From contig NC_135571.1 in the NCBI RefSeq assembly GCF_964340395.1, positions 8,256,453 through 8,320,452 of the forward strand: 64,000 nt of DNA, given 5' to 3'. Numbering within the stretch: position 1 is the first letter of the stretch; the number at the start of each line of letters is the position of its first letter. This DNA comes from Glandiceps talaboti (Eukaryota; Hemichordata; Enteropneusta; Spengelidae). Made by a program: the position numbers and the translations under genes. The notes beneath the pieces were generated by a model that saw only the letters and a list, made by a program, of their open reading frames with translations, was not told the origin of the DNA and did no database searches. Positions 1-58,613 of this stretch are shown one piece after another.

Positions 1-37094
<37,094 letters not shown>

Positions 37095-37170
37095 CTTGCT
37101 CAGAGCAAATTATTTTTGTGACAGTTCTACTGTGCCTGGCATTGTTATGCATTGCTTCTTGTGTAGCATA

Positions 37171-37180
37171 CCCTTATATT
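37171..37180 (-). promoter_or_regulatory. TATA-like box of the minus lectin gene
   Basis: Reads AATATAAGGG on the minus strand, about 80 bases upstream of the ATG at 37094; spacing and core match the plus gene. Confidence 0.35.
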
Positions 37181-37461
37181 TCAATCATATTTGTTTTGGG
37201 AATGCTAATTAATTAATGTAATATACTTCACATTATGCAAATATACCATTTCATATGGCATATTGTTTTTACTATCTGCAGTAACCAGTAGCTAGCTAGA
37301 AGATACCTAAATTTAACAACAAACTGACAGTGTTGAAAATGGTTCATTGTAAACCAAGTATTCGTAGCAGACACAACCTCCCCCCCCCCCCCACATCCTT
37401 GCTCTTTACTTGTGAGACTAGCATGAATATGACGTTGTTGGAAGAAATGTTAACTCGTACT

Positions 37462-37795
37462 CAGAAGATGATATTTATAATAATAATAATGTTTGGTTCT
37501 TATATAGCGCTTTCCCACTCTGTGCTCAAAGTGCTTTACAATTATTACCCCTGGCTCGGATCAGATTGGCACATTGGCCCTTTAGTCTTCCTCAACTCCC
37601 CAAGGAGCATACAACCTATTGCAGCCATTTAAGCACATAGGATTAAAGACTTCACATTGCAACCTATATCCTACCAGATCCCCACAGTCATGGTTCAAAT
37701 CTTGCCCAAGGACTTGAGCCACTCAGAAACAAACATCAACCTGTAGATTCCAAGCCGGTCACTCTAACAATTCACCCATCATGACTCCACACAAA
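37462..37795 (-). mobile_element. SINE-like repeat
   Basis: On the minus strand it has box-B-like GGCTCAAGTCC near its start and ends in AAAGCACTTTGAGC, GAAAGCGCTATATAAG and an ATT-repeat tail, the layout of tRNA-derived SINEs with a LINE-like 3' end. Just upstream of the minus-gene promoter. Confidence 0.5.
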
Positions 37796-37849
37796 GATAA
37801 AGGTCAGAGTCAAATATACATACAGAAATGTCAAGCCTAACTAAAAATG

Positions 37850-38440
37850 CTCTGTGGCTCTGATTGCACTCAATTTTTAGGTAGGGTAGGTAGATTTGTT
37901 ATTTTATCTTTTTAATATATTCTTCTTCATGTGTGTGTGACGAGTTCAGGTAGTTATGTTTTCCAATGTTTTCCATGTGGTCTCTGTGTCATTGGTTTCT
38001 TCGCATCAGATATACAGCCATAACAGATTGGAAGAACAGTTTTATATTGTCTCTTAAGTTGATGTCAGTTTCCGCATCTACTATTTCTTGCGAGACTTCA
38101 CAAATTTGTGCGATGTTGTTTTTAGCCTAAGGGGAGGTGCCTGGTAATTGTGATCAAACACTGTTATACAATGATTCATATCAACTCTAACTCAGTCTGT
38201 CAATAAAATGATGTGACTACAAGCATAAAGAATTTGTAGGAGACTGACAAGGGCATAGATGCCATCGTGACGTAGGTGGCGAATGGTTACATGCAGACCA
38301 ACGGCTGGATTTGTCAGTGAAATCAAGCATTTATTAATTAAGAAAAATAAGACTTCACTAATGTGACAACAACTTTGGCAACATTGTGTACGTCAGCATA
38401 TTTAATATCACAGGCATTGTACCAATGAAGTGACAGCTAT
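37850..38440 (-). repeat. Repeat family A plus segment-X-like tail, inverted
   Basis: Reverse complement matches the end of segment X followed by family A (41.5-42.25 kb) at moderate identity, so X and A belong to one longer interspersed element. Confidence 0.6.
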
Positions 38441-39471
38441 CACTATAAACTAAAAAAGAAGGTCCTATTAAACCTCAAAAATGATAATATAAAGTCAGAC
38501 AATTGAGTCCAACCTGTACTAGCTGCAACTGGGATATGTTTTGCCGTCAATTAACAAGGATATATTCATATATTCACTAAAAATGGTCAGTTACTAATAA
38601 AACATATAATGTCAATATTATCCATAGGTGGTGTAGCAACACGTTTAAAACGAGCGAAATCTTGGTTCTATATTGTACGCTTCCATGTTAAAACCGCACT
38701 AGTTTGTAACTGTAGTATCGCTTATCTTCCAAACACTGCAGTTTCTTCTTCGAAATTGTTAAAATAGACATTGTGCATGCTAATCAGTGGTTGATTTTAT
38801 CCGTTAATATTACATGCCGATTCGGCGATGTTATCATGTAAACTATTATTCAACGTTGTCACTGAGTAGACAATGCTGTGACTACCATGATAGCTAAATC
38901 TACGTCAATACATCTGGGTAAGTTCAGTAATGTATCAATGTGTTGCAGTACTTCATCTCTCATACTTCGAATAAAAACACTGAAAGGATGACGTCATACT
39001 ATCAAGATAATGAAGTGTTAATAAAATGGCATGCGCATATAATTGTGTTAAAGGGAGGCGACAGTCGATTATTTAGCTAGACAGTGAACATATGTGACAG
39101 TGTGGTGCTAAATATACGCAATTCTTATCAACTGGTATCTCCCTACTTAACCCGTTCAATGACCCTCGAGAATAATTATCCCTGAACACAGAATTCCTGA
39201 AAATCTTTCTAAACTTCGCATCCTGAAAGTAATTGCCTGGTCCAAATAAATAAGTTGGTTAGCGATTCAAGATTGTCTAAGTTGAGCAAATGTAATATAA
39301 TCATTTCTATGCTTTATACACAGATGAAAACTGCCTACAAGAGTGAGTTTCTGGCCAAGAATCCAGTGAGGCGATAATGTATAGCTAGAGAAAGTGGACC
39401 CATCGATGGTTTCTATATAATTTACACTCTTTGTTATGAATGCTTAGCATGTCGGTGTTTGAGACAAACGG

Positions 39472-39566
39472 ACATACATACATACATACATACATACATA
39501 CATACATACATACATACATACATACATACATACATAGACAGACAGACAGGCAGACAGACAGACACA
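39472..39566. repeat. ATAC and CAGA microsatellite
   Basis: In the divergent intergenic region. Confidence 0.95.
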
Positions 39567-40558
39567 TAAATGCTAAACATTTGAGGATCTTATGCAACAA
39601 TTTACCCTACCACAAAACAGAACATATCAATGAACTATAGTGCATTATCAATGAATTGTCTGAGACCTAGCGTAGGTTTCAAGCACAGCTGTGTAAACGT
39701 ATCACTAAGTCATCGCATCGTGTATCATGTAAAACCGATGTTGATGCATTCTCGCACATCAGAGCACATGTCTGCTCCAGCAAGTGAATATGTAACGAAA
39801 TATGCCTTTTGGACGGAGCCCTAAAGGAGGCTGTGGTTTATGATGATGGCGTTGATGCTAAAGTGTGCATACGAATCCTTAAATGATATGTCCCACTTCA
39901 AACAGTCCTTACTTTGTTTAAAAAAGAAGAGGGACTTCATTGACCCCAGAGATAAGTTACATGCTCCCACGAATCGTTACACATATCACTCCAGCCATCT
40001 TTACACGCCATGCTTGAATTTCGACGTCTGCGTGCTTCAACCTGGTAGAGTTTTTTCGGCAGTCATTTTGGATTTATGCAAATTGCAGCATACTAATTAG
40101 ATCTGTTATGACTACTGTATACTCCACAAACTACCTAGATTAACATATTTAAATACTTCATAAAGGTTTATTAGAATTGAAAATTAGTTAAATATGTAAT
40201 AAATGAGTTTTATTCGGTGGCCATTTTGGATTTATGCAAATTAGATACTTCCACAACATAGATTGAGGAGGGCTTTTGATATTTCATTATGAGGACCAAT
40301 CTGCAGATAATGGGGGTTATAAAATAAATTATGTTGCAATTAGTGATGGGTCATTCCATATTTTGACTGGACTATGCATCCATATCTCACTACATAGTGT
40401 AAACATATGTGCCACACCATTTCCGAAAACCTAACCAGGTTATGCGTACGTTTAAATTATCTGATAAGAGAAACATGCGCGTAGTAAGGTTTTAATTTCT
40501 TATGACAGTACAATGTAAAATCTAATATGGCCGATATTGATAGTAGCGTTACTTGAAA

Positions 40559-41025
40559 CATTCTACCGGAAGCAAGAGGAATATATAGTTTCCGATATAG
40601 CAATGTGTTTTGTAATGTATTGGGATCTTCCCTCTAAAATAATGAATCCCTTTTTTCTTTCAGAGGGTTTGGTATTTTCTACTTAGTTTTAATACATTTC
40701 GTTGCTAGAATATCACCGTTTAAAATACCTTGCTTGTTTGTTTGTTTGTTAGTTAATGACAACAGATGTCACTTCATTAGTACACTAATTGTTTTAGTAA
40801 ATATGTTGACGTATACAACTTTGCCAAGCTGTCGCATTAGTGAAGTCTTGTTTTTTTTTTTAATTAGTGATTAATGACTTCTCTTAGTCTCAAAAATCTA
40901 GTCGTTGCTCAGCTTCTGTAACCATTCGCTACCTACGTCATAATGTTTTCTATGCCAATGTCAGTCTCCTACAAATTCATGTTGCTTGTAGACACATTAT
41001 TTTATTGACCGACTGAGTTAGAGTC
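40559..41025. repeat. Segment X, left copy of a recent duplication
   Basis: 467 bp, near-identical to 41355-41821 (one substitution seen plus T-run length). Confidence 0.85.
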
Positions 41026-41030
41026 TTTAC

Positions 41031-41356
41031 TGGATTTATACAGTTGTAAGTCTGGATCTCACAACAAAATAATATATAAATTCACAGAATGAAGTGGTAG
41101 TGATGTGGTGTGTGCTACTCTTCCACACATAAAATATTAGAAATAGTTAGATGACAAAGCTAACAAGTGAAGAAAACACTTTGTCTCTAAAATACAATGA
41201 ATAGCTATAGGGTATACACTTGACAAAAATGCAGTTCCTCAGTAAGCAAATGGTTTGAGGGTTTGTGTGTCAGATTCAGTGTTTAGAACTTGGAAGATGA
41301 GGGGTGTGTAATCACTAGCTGTTTCATTCCATCACAACAAATAATTTCTTATTTCA
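41031..41356. repeat. Segment Y, left copy
   Basis: 326 bp, near-identical to 42876-43201 in intron 1 of the plus gene (one substitution seen). Confidence 0.85.
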
Positions 41357-41821
41357 TTCTACCGGAAGCAAGAGGAATATATAGTTTCCGATATAGCAAT
41401 GTGTTTTGTAATGTATTGGGATCTTCCCTCTAAAATAATGAATCCCTTTTTTCTTTCAGAGGGTTTGGTATTTTCTACTTAGTTTTAATACATTTCGTTG
41501 CTAGAATATCACCGTTTAAAATACCTTGCTTGTTTGTTTGTTTGTTAGTTAATGACAACAGATGTCACTTCATTAGTACACTAATTGTTTTAGTAAATAT
41601 GTTGACGTATACAACTTTGCCAAGCTGTCGCATTAGTGAAGTCTTGTTTTTTTTTTTAATTAATGATTAATGACTTCTCTTAGTCTCAAAAATCTAGTCG
41701 TTGCTCAGCTTCTGTAACCATTCGCTACCTACGTCATAATGTTTTCTATGCCAATGTCAGTCTCCTACAAATTCATGTTGCTTGTAGACACATTATTTTA
41801 TTGACCGACTGAGTTAGAGTC
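41355..41821. repeat. Segment X, right copy
   Basis: Continues directly into a repeat-family-A element, which is also the order in the inverted copy at 37850-38440, so this is the ancestral arrangement. Confidence 0.85.
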
Positions 41822-41859
41822 AATATGAATCACTTATACTACAGTGGGTTTTTGATCAA

Positions 41860-42255
41860 AATTACCAGGCTCCTCCCCCTAAGCCTAAAAATCCCGAACC
41901 CACCCAGTTTTTCACTGCCGCCCATAAACCCTTTTTACGTATGCGAGAAAAAGATAATAAAATCGTGAAAACTGTGAAGTCTCGCGAGAAATAGTGGGTT
42001 TGGAAGCTGTCATTAGCTTAAAAAGACAATATAAAACTGTTTTTCTTTTCAATCTGTAGTAGCTGTACATCTGTTCAGAAGAAACTAATAACACAGAGAC
42101 CATATGGAAAACAACGGAAAACATGACTATACCTGAACTAGACACACACATACATAAAGAGAAAAAAATAGCAAATAAAATAAAAAATTCTACCTACCCC
42201 AGCTATTGTAAAATTGAGCGTAATAGGAACTACACGATTTTTTAAAGGCCTTTTC
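41860..42255 (+). repeat. Interspersed repeat family A, full-looking copy
   Basis: Contains AAAAAGACAATATAAAACTG, CACAGAGACCATATGGAAAA and ends near AATTGAGCGTAATAGGAACT. The same blocks recur at 1021-1240, 7430-7770, 35715-36070, 37850-38290 and 53560-53620. Confidence 0.7.
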
Positions 42256-42642
42256 CACTGTTTATAATCTACAAATACACGAACGAAAAGAATGAACTGT
42301 GACGCATTGCTTGACATGTGTCTAGATATGCAAGTCCATAAAAATGTGTTAAGGCCCAAGACTTGTCTCTTTCCATGTCTGAGAATATTTTAACCATTTT
42401 TATTTGAAATAATTTAACAGGAGGAGGGTCATATCGCCGAGAAGGGAAATTGAGGGAGGTCCAATTTTTAGTAGAAAAGAATCCGTGTAAAGTCCCATTT
42501 AATACAACCAGCTGGGCTTGCTTTCTCCTGCCCCCTATAATTACCGACTCCTCCCCTACCGATGTGGTCTCCAAATGTACATTTGAATACTTAATTGCAA
42601 CTTTCAAAAGACACAATCAGTGTATTAAAAATAGAAATCGAT

Positions 42643-42652
42643 GATATATAAG
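42643..42652 (+). promoter_or_regulatory. TATA-like box of the plus lectin gene
   Basis: GATATATAAG, about 80 bases upstream of the ATG, leaving room for a short 5' UTR. Confidence 0.4.
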
Positions 42653-42730
42653 TACGCGTAGAGGTCGGTGAAATATTACTGCCGCCAGAGACATAACTTG
42701 TTGGTTTCAAACAGAACCAATCCACTTAAG

Positions 42731-52424
<9,694 letters not shown>

Positions 52425-52472
52425 ACGTACCGTTAGCCATCATCTTAAAAATACGCCATATTGCAGTTTTCA

Positions 52473-52478
52473 AATAAA
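52473..52478 (+). terminator. Polyadenylation signal of the plus lectin gene
   Basis: AATAAA 49 bases after the stop codon. Confidence 0.5.
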
Positions 52479-53219
52479 CAAAAGGATTCGTAATTTGACC
52501 ACTAGAAATGCTATTCAGTAGAAGTGTTTGGACACAATTTGTGGGTAATGATAGTTAAGTATTGTAGCTACCTGTAGACAATCATTAAGAGTTCAAGACA
52601 AAAGTTTTCTGCACTCTAAACGTGCGAAAAGAAACAAATCAGTTATCTGACTTTATTTCAAATCATTTAAGTTTTAAGCACTCACATTTTGTCAAACGAT
52701 ATTTTGGGGACTCTCTCATGTAGTTCCATTTGAATTTATTCCCCATTTTCCTCATATAGGTCGCCCTCTTGCAATTGTGACACGTCAATCGAAAATGACT
52801 ACAAATTAACCGTAATATGGCGTATTAAGCAGATGAAAAGATATATATCGAGCATTCATAATGATTAGAATGCGGGTGAAGGTATATGGGAAAATAAAAG
52901 ACATAACGTTCGGAATTAGAGGAACTGTAGTGAGATCTAATTGTTGGTGTACCATTGAATTCCATTTTGATGCAGTTTTAACAGGGTGAATCTGTAGAAT
53001 ATAACGTAACACTGATGTCATTGGCAACTTGTCCACGACTGTTCACGAAATATAACTAACTACAAAAACAAAAACACTAATACTGATATGTTGATGCTAT
53101 CTTGAACAGTGGCAATAAACTCTATATTCTGATCAAGTAATGGTGTGTGTTTGTTTTTATTTACGAGTACACAAACACGCATGTATCACGTGTTGTTATT
53201 GGTTAGCAAACACGGCACA

Positions 53220-53364
53220 CATACATACATACATACATACATACATACATACATACATACATACATACATACATACATACATAAATAAATACACACACAC
53301 ACACACATACATACATACATACATACATACATACATACATACATACATACATACATACATACAT
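53220..53364. repeat. ATAC microsatellite
   Basis: Between the plus lectin gene and the ZP-N exon; the rest of 52500-53836 shows no gene. Confidence 0.95.
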
Positions 53365-53554
53365 CACATGATCAGAAGAGTAACAACGATCGTCCCATAT
53401 ATATTAGCTCTTACATACCATCCCTTTTCCACTACAGTTAAGAACATTATATACAAGCATTTTAATATCTTACGTTCTAATAGGGTTACCAATTCATTGT
53501 TTCCTGAAGTACCTTTAACAGCTTGGCGTCGTGATACCAGTCTAAACTAAACAC

Positions 53555-53625
53555 TCACATATGAATCTACCTACTCCACCTATTCTAAAATTGAGCGTAA
53601 TCGGAACCACATATTTTTTTAAGTG
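53555..53625 (+). repeat. Repeat family A end fragment
   Basis: ATTCTAAAATTGAGCGTAAT and following bases match the family end; rest absent. Confidence 0.5.
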
Positions 53626-53836
53626 CCTAAGCATATGTCTGTTTTACGCGAGCCTAGGTGAAATTGGCTATAAAATGCAAGAGCACAACATTTTGTTAAT
53701 CATTCACATTTTGTCTCCTTCTGTTATATTCTTTTAAAATCCCATGCGTAGCACAACAGCTACATTGGAAATGATGGTCTGATAGTGATACTGGATACTC
53801 AGTCTCAATGTGCCTTCGGATGCTTACAAATGAACA

Positions 53837-54040
53837 ATGTCATATTTGTTTGTACTTCTCTCTGTAAATGTTGCTGTAACTTGTACTGAAGATTCTATCA
53901 TGGTTGCTGTCAGACGTTCTTCAATTGGCAATCTAAATAACACGAGGTTGAGACTGATGGATCAAGAATGTAAGCTTTGTGGTGACAGCAACACCACTCA
54001 TTTGACGTTTGTCATTGCCTATGACAAGTGCGGAACTGAG
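53837..54040 (+). CDS. ZP-N domain exon (orphan or partial gene)
   Basis: 68 codons from ATG to a phase-0 GTCAGA donor. MSYLFVLLSVNVAVT could be a short signal peptide; then CTEDSIMVAVRR, LRLMDQECKLCGDS, HLTFVIAYDKCGTE, the spacing of a zona pellucida N-terminal half (CGTE is typical). I find no following ZP exon on the plus strand before the opposite-strand gene at 54.5 kb, so this is a fragment, a gene with a long intron, or a relic. Confidence 0.55.
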
Positions 54041-54179
54041 GTCAGAGTACGATATATCATTTATCATTTATGCGGTATTATTCCTACCTAAACTCCCTAA
54101 TTTCGGGAAAATGGATAACAAGCTTAGCTGTATGAATTCTCATCGATGTCGTGATGACGTGGACAATGGTCAATTTTTA

Positions 54180-54462
54180 TCTGTCCGTCCGTCTGTCTGT
54201 CTGTCCGTCTGTCTGTCTGTCTGTCTGTGTTTATACATGTAGCAATGGTACATGACCGAATGAACGAATAAAAAGCTAACAAACAAACGAACGAATGATG
54301 ATCGTGTCATTGATTGATCGATTGATTCGATTGACTGACTGACTGACTGACTGATTGACTGACTGACTGACTGACTGACTGACTGACTGACTGACTGACT
54401 GACTGACTGACTGACTGACTGACTGACTGAATGAATGAATGAATGAATGAATGAATGAATGA
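54180..54462. repeat. TCTG, TGAC and GAAT microsatellites
   Basis: Two tetranucleotide arrays between the ZP-N exon and the membrane-protein exon. Confidence 0.95.
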
Positions 54463-54516
54463 ATATGACTGATATGGTAGTTTTATCCATCCTTGTTTGA
54501 AAGCATTGTGACTTAC

Positions 54517-55098
54517 CTGACTGCAAGTCTGCTCCGGGACCCTCAGATGGTTTTAGATAATCAGGAACGCGAACGTACTGATGTTGGGTTCCTTGTAGGT
54601 TATGTTGAAGTTGGACGTCGGCATCAGTCATTTCTCTCAGCCGGGCAATGTTTGTTTTGACGCCAAAACGTTGCAAGTTTGTAATTGCAGCATTTCTCAG
54701 TGCCATATCACCGTATGTTGAAGAGTTCCTGCCTTGGTAAATTTCATTTCGTAAAGTTTTTACTTCAATTTTGAGCTCTAAACTCAGATAACATTTCTGT
54801 GGCGAGGCTGCTTGGCATTGCTGAATCTCTCGACTTTGTCGAGTTTGTCTGTGATTTTGCTCTGTCTGTCGCGAGGTCTGGCTCCGGACTTTCTGGCTGC
54901 TACGCTTAGCATGTTGATGACGACAAACACGTACACGATAGTGCTGACAATAAGTAACAAGTTCACTGTACTGACACCGATGACTTCTAAAAGGTGATAA
55001 CAGTAGGCACACCTGATTGTCTGGATAACTGCTGAAACAATACCAGACAAGATGCAAACGATAACATAACAGGCTCCCTCGTGTAGAAGCGTACTGAC
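54517..55098 (-). pseudogene. Multi-pass membrane protein exon with an apparent frame break
   Basis: From a possible acceptor at 55099-55100, one frame reads ACYVIVCILSGIVSAV, then VSTVNLLLIVSTIVYVFVVI (two clear membrane helices) and a basic tail ARKSGARPRDRQSK, stopping near 54784. The next frame carries protein-like LSLELKIEVKTLRNEIYQG, GDMALRNAAITNL, VRVPDYLKPSEGPG up to a good GTAAGT donor at 54515-54516. One base shift near 54.8 kb would explain both, by assembly error or a real lesion. Family not recognised. Confidence 0.45.
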
Positions 55099-55312
55099 CT
55101 AGGTCAAAGTTCACCATAAAGTTACAAAGACTAATTACTCCCTTTGAGGGCGCTTTACTGTGCACTGATTTTGTGCTGGTTTTCAAGGATAAAAACGTTC
55201 ACGTGTATGCTAATATTCAAGATAGGTCAGGACACAAAATAATGACATTATTGGGTATTTACGTACATTAAAAAAAATACCAGGAGACCTTTTTGAATAA
55301 ACACTGACGATG

Positions 55313-55505
55313 ATATTATTCAGTATACATGAATATCTAACAACGTCATTATTTTGATCAGGACCATCCTTAAATACAATATTATGTCACAAGTGACTGT
55401 GGTCTTACGGTAAGACCACAGTCACTTGTGACCTAATATTGTATTCAAGGATGGCAATGACCAAAATAATGACATTTAGTATTTATGTATATTGAATAAT
55501 ATTTA
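55313..55505. repeat. Foldback palindrome, about 96-bp arms, 1-base loop
   Basis: Centred at 55409. The inner 32 bases of each arm match with one mismatch (GTGACTGTGGTCTTAC and its complement); outer arms match less well out to TATTATTCAGTATAC/GTATATTGAATAAT. Confidence 0.75.
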
Positions 55506-56742
55506 CCCTCGTACTTCCCTGGTTAACCGTTTCAAAATTTTCCTGATTCATTGCTATTTTGATATTTTTGACTGGTTTGGGATACTTTTGAACATTGCTT
55601 GGTTCTGTATGAAAAAAAATGATGAAAACCAAAGACAAGACACTTCAAAATCAACGCTAACACTACAGCAAATGAGAGGCCAATACAACAACTGAACAAC
55701 ATCATAATGCTTATGACTTAGTACACTAACCAGACGATCAGGAATTTTGAACCTCGCGATTGGTGATAAGCTTGAATACTGAACTGATTTGCTTTCCATC
55801 GATGAATCCCCCCCCCCCGAATATTATTTTTCCACTCTTTTTGCCGAATCCAGGCACGCTTTTCGCAGATAACGATAGCTTTGGCAGTGACATTGTAACG
55901 TCATGAGTGATGTATACCATGTGGACTTGTTTACAATGCTGGAGACATAGAGCATGCGCAGTGTACTTTGACATCTCACAGCCACCACAATTGATGCGTG
56001 CCGTTTGAATGTTTACATTCAAAAACATTTTTAAAAGGGGCGTCCTGAAACCTTTTTAATAATCATTTTATACATTTATGGAAGGTAGCTAACTCAGACG
56101 CCATTTATCCCTTGCACTTTGACCCCATTGATACATGCTGGAATTACTTATTTGGACAGATTGTCAACGTCATTTAATGAATGCATGTAAATTCACATAA
56201 GAATCGCACGTTAGACAAAGTATATGAAAACATCTGCATAATTTATTCCTAATATTCAGCATACCGATCAACACAATACATAAAGTCATGTCTACAAAAA
56301 TCACACTTTAACAATTACTTCAAATTCTGAATTCATTGTAAATGCATTGCTATTGTAAATATGAATTCCATTAAAAACACAGCTACTTGGGTTACTGGCA
56401 AGTTTACATTAAAACATTAATTTGTTCAGGGCATTGTTTTTTTTAAAAATTTACTAATATCTGACATTCTAATTCTGACAAAAATATGGTAATCACTATT
56501 TGTTGGCTAACATCATTATAAAGTCAACAAAATTAATTATCTGTAAAATGCTACTAGTGCCAATATTTAGTTTAAGCACATCATAACAGAAATATTTGTG
56601 GGAGATGTACACAAGTATTGTGCTGATTATTTGACTCTCCAGACTTTGTAAAATATTTCTGGGATGAATAGAATGTTATAAAAAAACTACTTTGGTCTTT
56701 GTTACAGTTTTGTTTTGCAACTTGATTACATCTATGTTAAGG

Positions 56743-57141
56743 GTAGTCTAGAAATCTAAACTGGTACAGTATTACGTTTTAAAAAGTTCATTACTAATAC
56801 CAGTCTAGTTATGACGGTTACAAAAGGTGTTAAATTGTGGTGCTCCCCTATGGTGAACGAAGCACAAATGGCGCATGTTTATAATCCACCACAAACTGAC
56901 AGGTTTTTGACCTTTCTAAAGTTTCTAGACTGCATTTATATGCAAATGTCCAACCAGGACTCCACCTCCAGTCTGTTTAAACTAAAATCACATGGGGATG
57001 TGACAACATCAACCTGTTTATATGAACACAGTTGGGAGGGAGCACAGATTTCTGTGTTCGAACAACCGTCATGACTAGACTGGTAGTTAGTAATAAAGTT
57101 TTTAAAAAAAGTAATACTGTACCAGTTTAGAATTCTAGACT
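56743..57141. mobile_element. Foldback element with about 85-bp inverted ends
   Basis: Left arm TAGTCTAGAAATCTAAACTG through CCAGTCTAGTTATGACGGTT is repeated inverted at 57065-57141; about 230 bp lie between. Looks like a MITE. The 87-codon ORF inside is not coding. Confidence 0.7.
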
Positions 57142-57706
57142 ATGTTTAGGGAAAATCACCCTTTACATTTAATTGATATTTGCATTTTCAGAGCCATGCT
57201 ATTAAATAGCTGAAACACTTGACAACAGGAGTTACATCAACATGCTTTGCATCAAGAAAAAATAGCAAAAAGGTCTATCAGTATTTTCTAATATTCTTAC
57301 AGGAAAATTGATATATTTAGGTGAAAATGTCAATGCCAATTTTTATCATTTCGAATGTTATATTACAATGTAGCCATGATACCTCATATTTCGATTTCAA
57401 TTTGTCATTTGGTAAAACACATCTGATTTCACATTACATTGTTATGCATGAATAGTGTATGCTATATGCACACATTTCCCTGTTCAACTTTGAATTTAGA
57501 AGTAGGCATGTTCTTAATAAAGAAGGAAACCTGTGTATTACTTTATTGATAATGTAAAGTTATATTGAATTATACACAATATGATTCAACGTACATCAAT
57601 GAATACAAAGTACTGGGTCAAACCTTCCAATTTTCAAAAAAAAATTAAAAAATTATGCAACGAAGTTTGATTTAATTAAGACCTACGCTTTATGTTGTAT
57701 AGCAAT

Positions 57707-57942
57707 ATGAACTACAATGGGCATGCTCAGACGCATAGGATTATGGGATTATCTGTAGTTATCGTATTAACTAATCAGGATCTATCAATAGAATAAACCT
57801 TCTACATGGTAAGGGTAATCATGGCTAGATCATTTGTAGTTGTAAACAATGTAACAAGATTCTTACAGCTGATTAATATTTATCAGCATGTTCCCATCAT
57901 GCAACATTCTGGATATTCAAGATGGCGGACTTGCAAGTTCCC
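57707..57942. mobile_element. MITE family M1, copy 4 (at RLR 3' end)
   Basis: About 236 bp; left end eroded (GAACTACAATGG), right end TTGCAAGTTCCC intact and abutting the RLR stop codon. Confidence 0.7.
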
Positions 57943-57947
57943 TATTG

Positions 57948-58141
57948 TTAATAAGGTTGTGTATCGATTGGAAAGGTACACTTTGCCCAGTTCTTAAAGG
58001 TGGCATAACCAGGAGTATTGCCTATTTTGAATGCCATACTCTTGCAGCTTAGGGCGCATGTACTGAAATAAGCATCTTTCTTGAATCTCACAATTGGACC
58101 GAACTGAGTAGGACAACTTGGATCTCCACATAGAGCAACCC
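57948..58141 (-). CDS. RLR terminal exon: second half of the C-terminal zinc domain and stop
   Basis: Starts in phase 1: [18 protein letters not shown] (second zinc pair), [22 protein letters not shown] then TAA at 57948-57950. The stop is only about five bases from the end of a MITE copy, so the 3' UTR begins inside the transposon. Confidence 0.88.
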
Positions 58142-58570
58142 CTGAACGATAAAAGGAAAAAAGTAAATTAATATGTGTTGGAAACATAATTGTGTGTATA
58201 CAATATAGGTGATTAGCATTTACTTCACAGCAGAGGCGTTACTACAAAAATAATTTATGATTTGTGAAAATATTAAGAGCCATGGACAACACATTACTCT
58301 TTAAGTGGATTAGATAAATTGGTTGTCGGGCAATACATGTCTAATAGCGTTCAGTAAAATAGTTATGAATACAATCTCATTTGCTGTGCTTTATAGTCTT
58401 CAAGTAATCTAACCTGAACACAAAATATACATGTACTCCATTATAGAGGCACACAGATACAACGACACACGCACACACACACATACACACACACACACAC
58501 AGACATACATACATCCATACATCCATATCCATCCATACATACATCCATCCATCCATCCATACACACACAC

Positions 58571-58613
<43 letters not shown>

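Larger units (their letters stand above)
37181..42642. other. Divergent intergenic region
   Basis: Holds the SINE-like repeat, repeat-A elements, segments X and Y and a microsatellite. No convincing coding exon seen; ORFs here are short and lack domain features. Confidence 0.6.

Noticed and set aside
40559-41821. X-Y-X as a transposon with direct terminal repeats
   Set aside because: Y recurs without X in intron 1 and X recurs with repeat A elsewhere; tandem duplication with deletion explains it better, and no coding part is present.
56811-57074. 87-codon plus ORF
   Set aside because: Lies within a foldback element and has no domain or codon signal.
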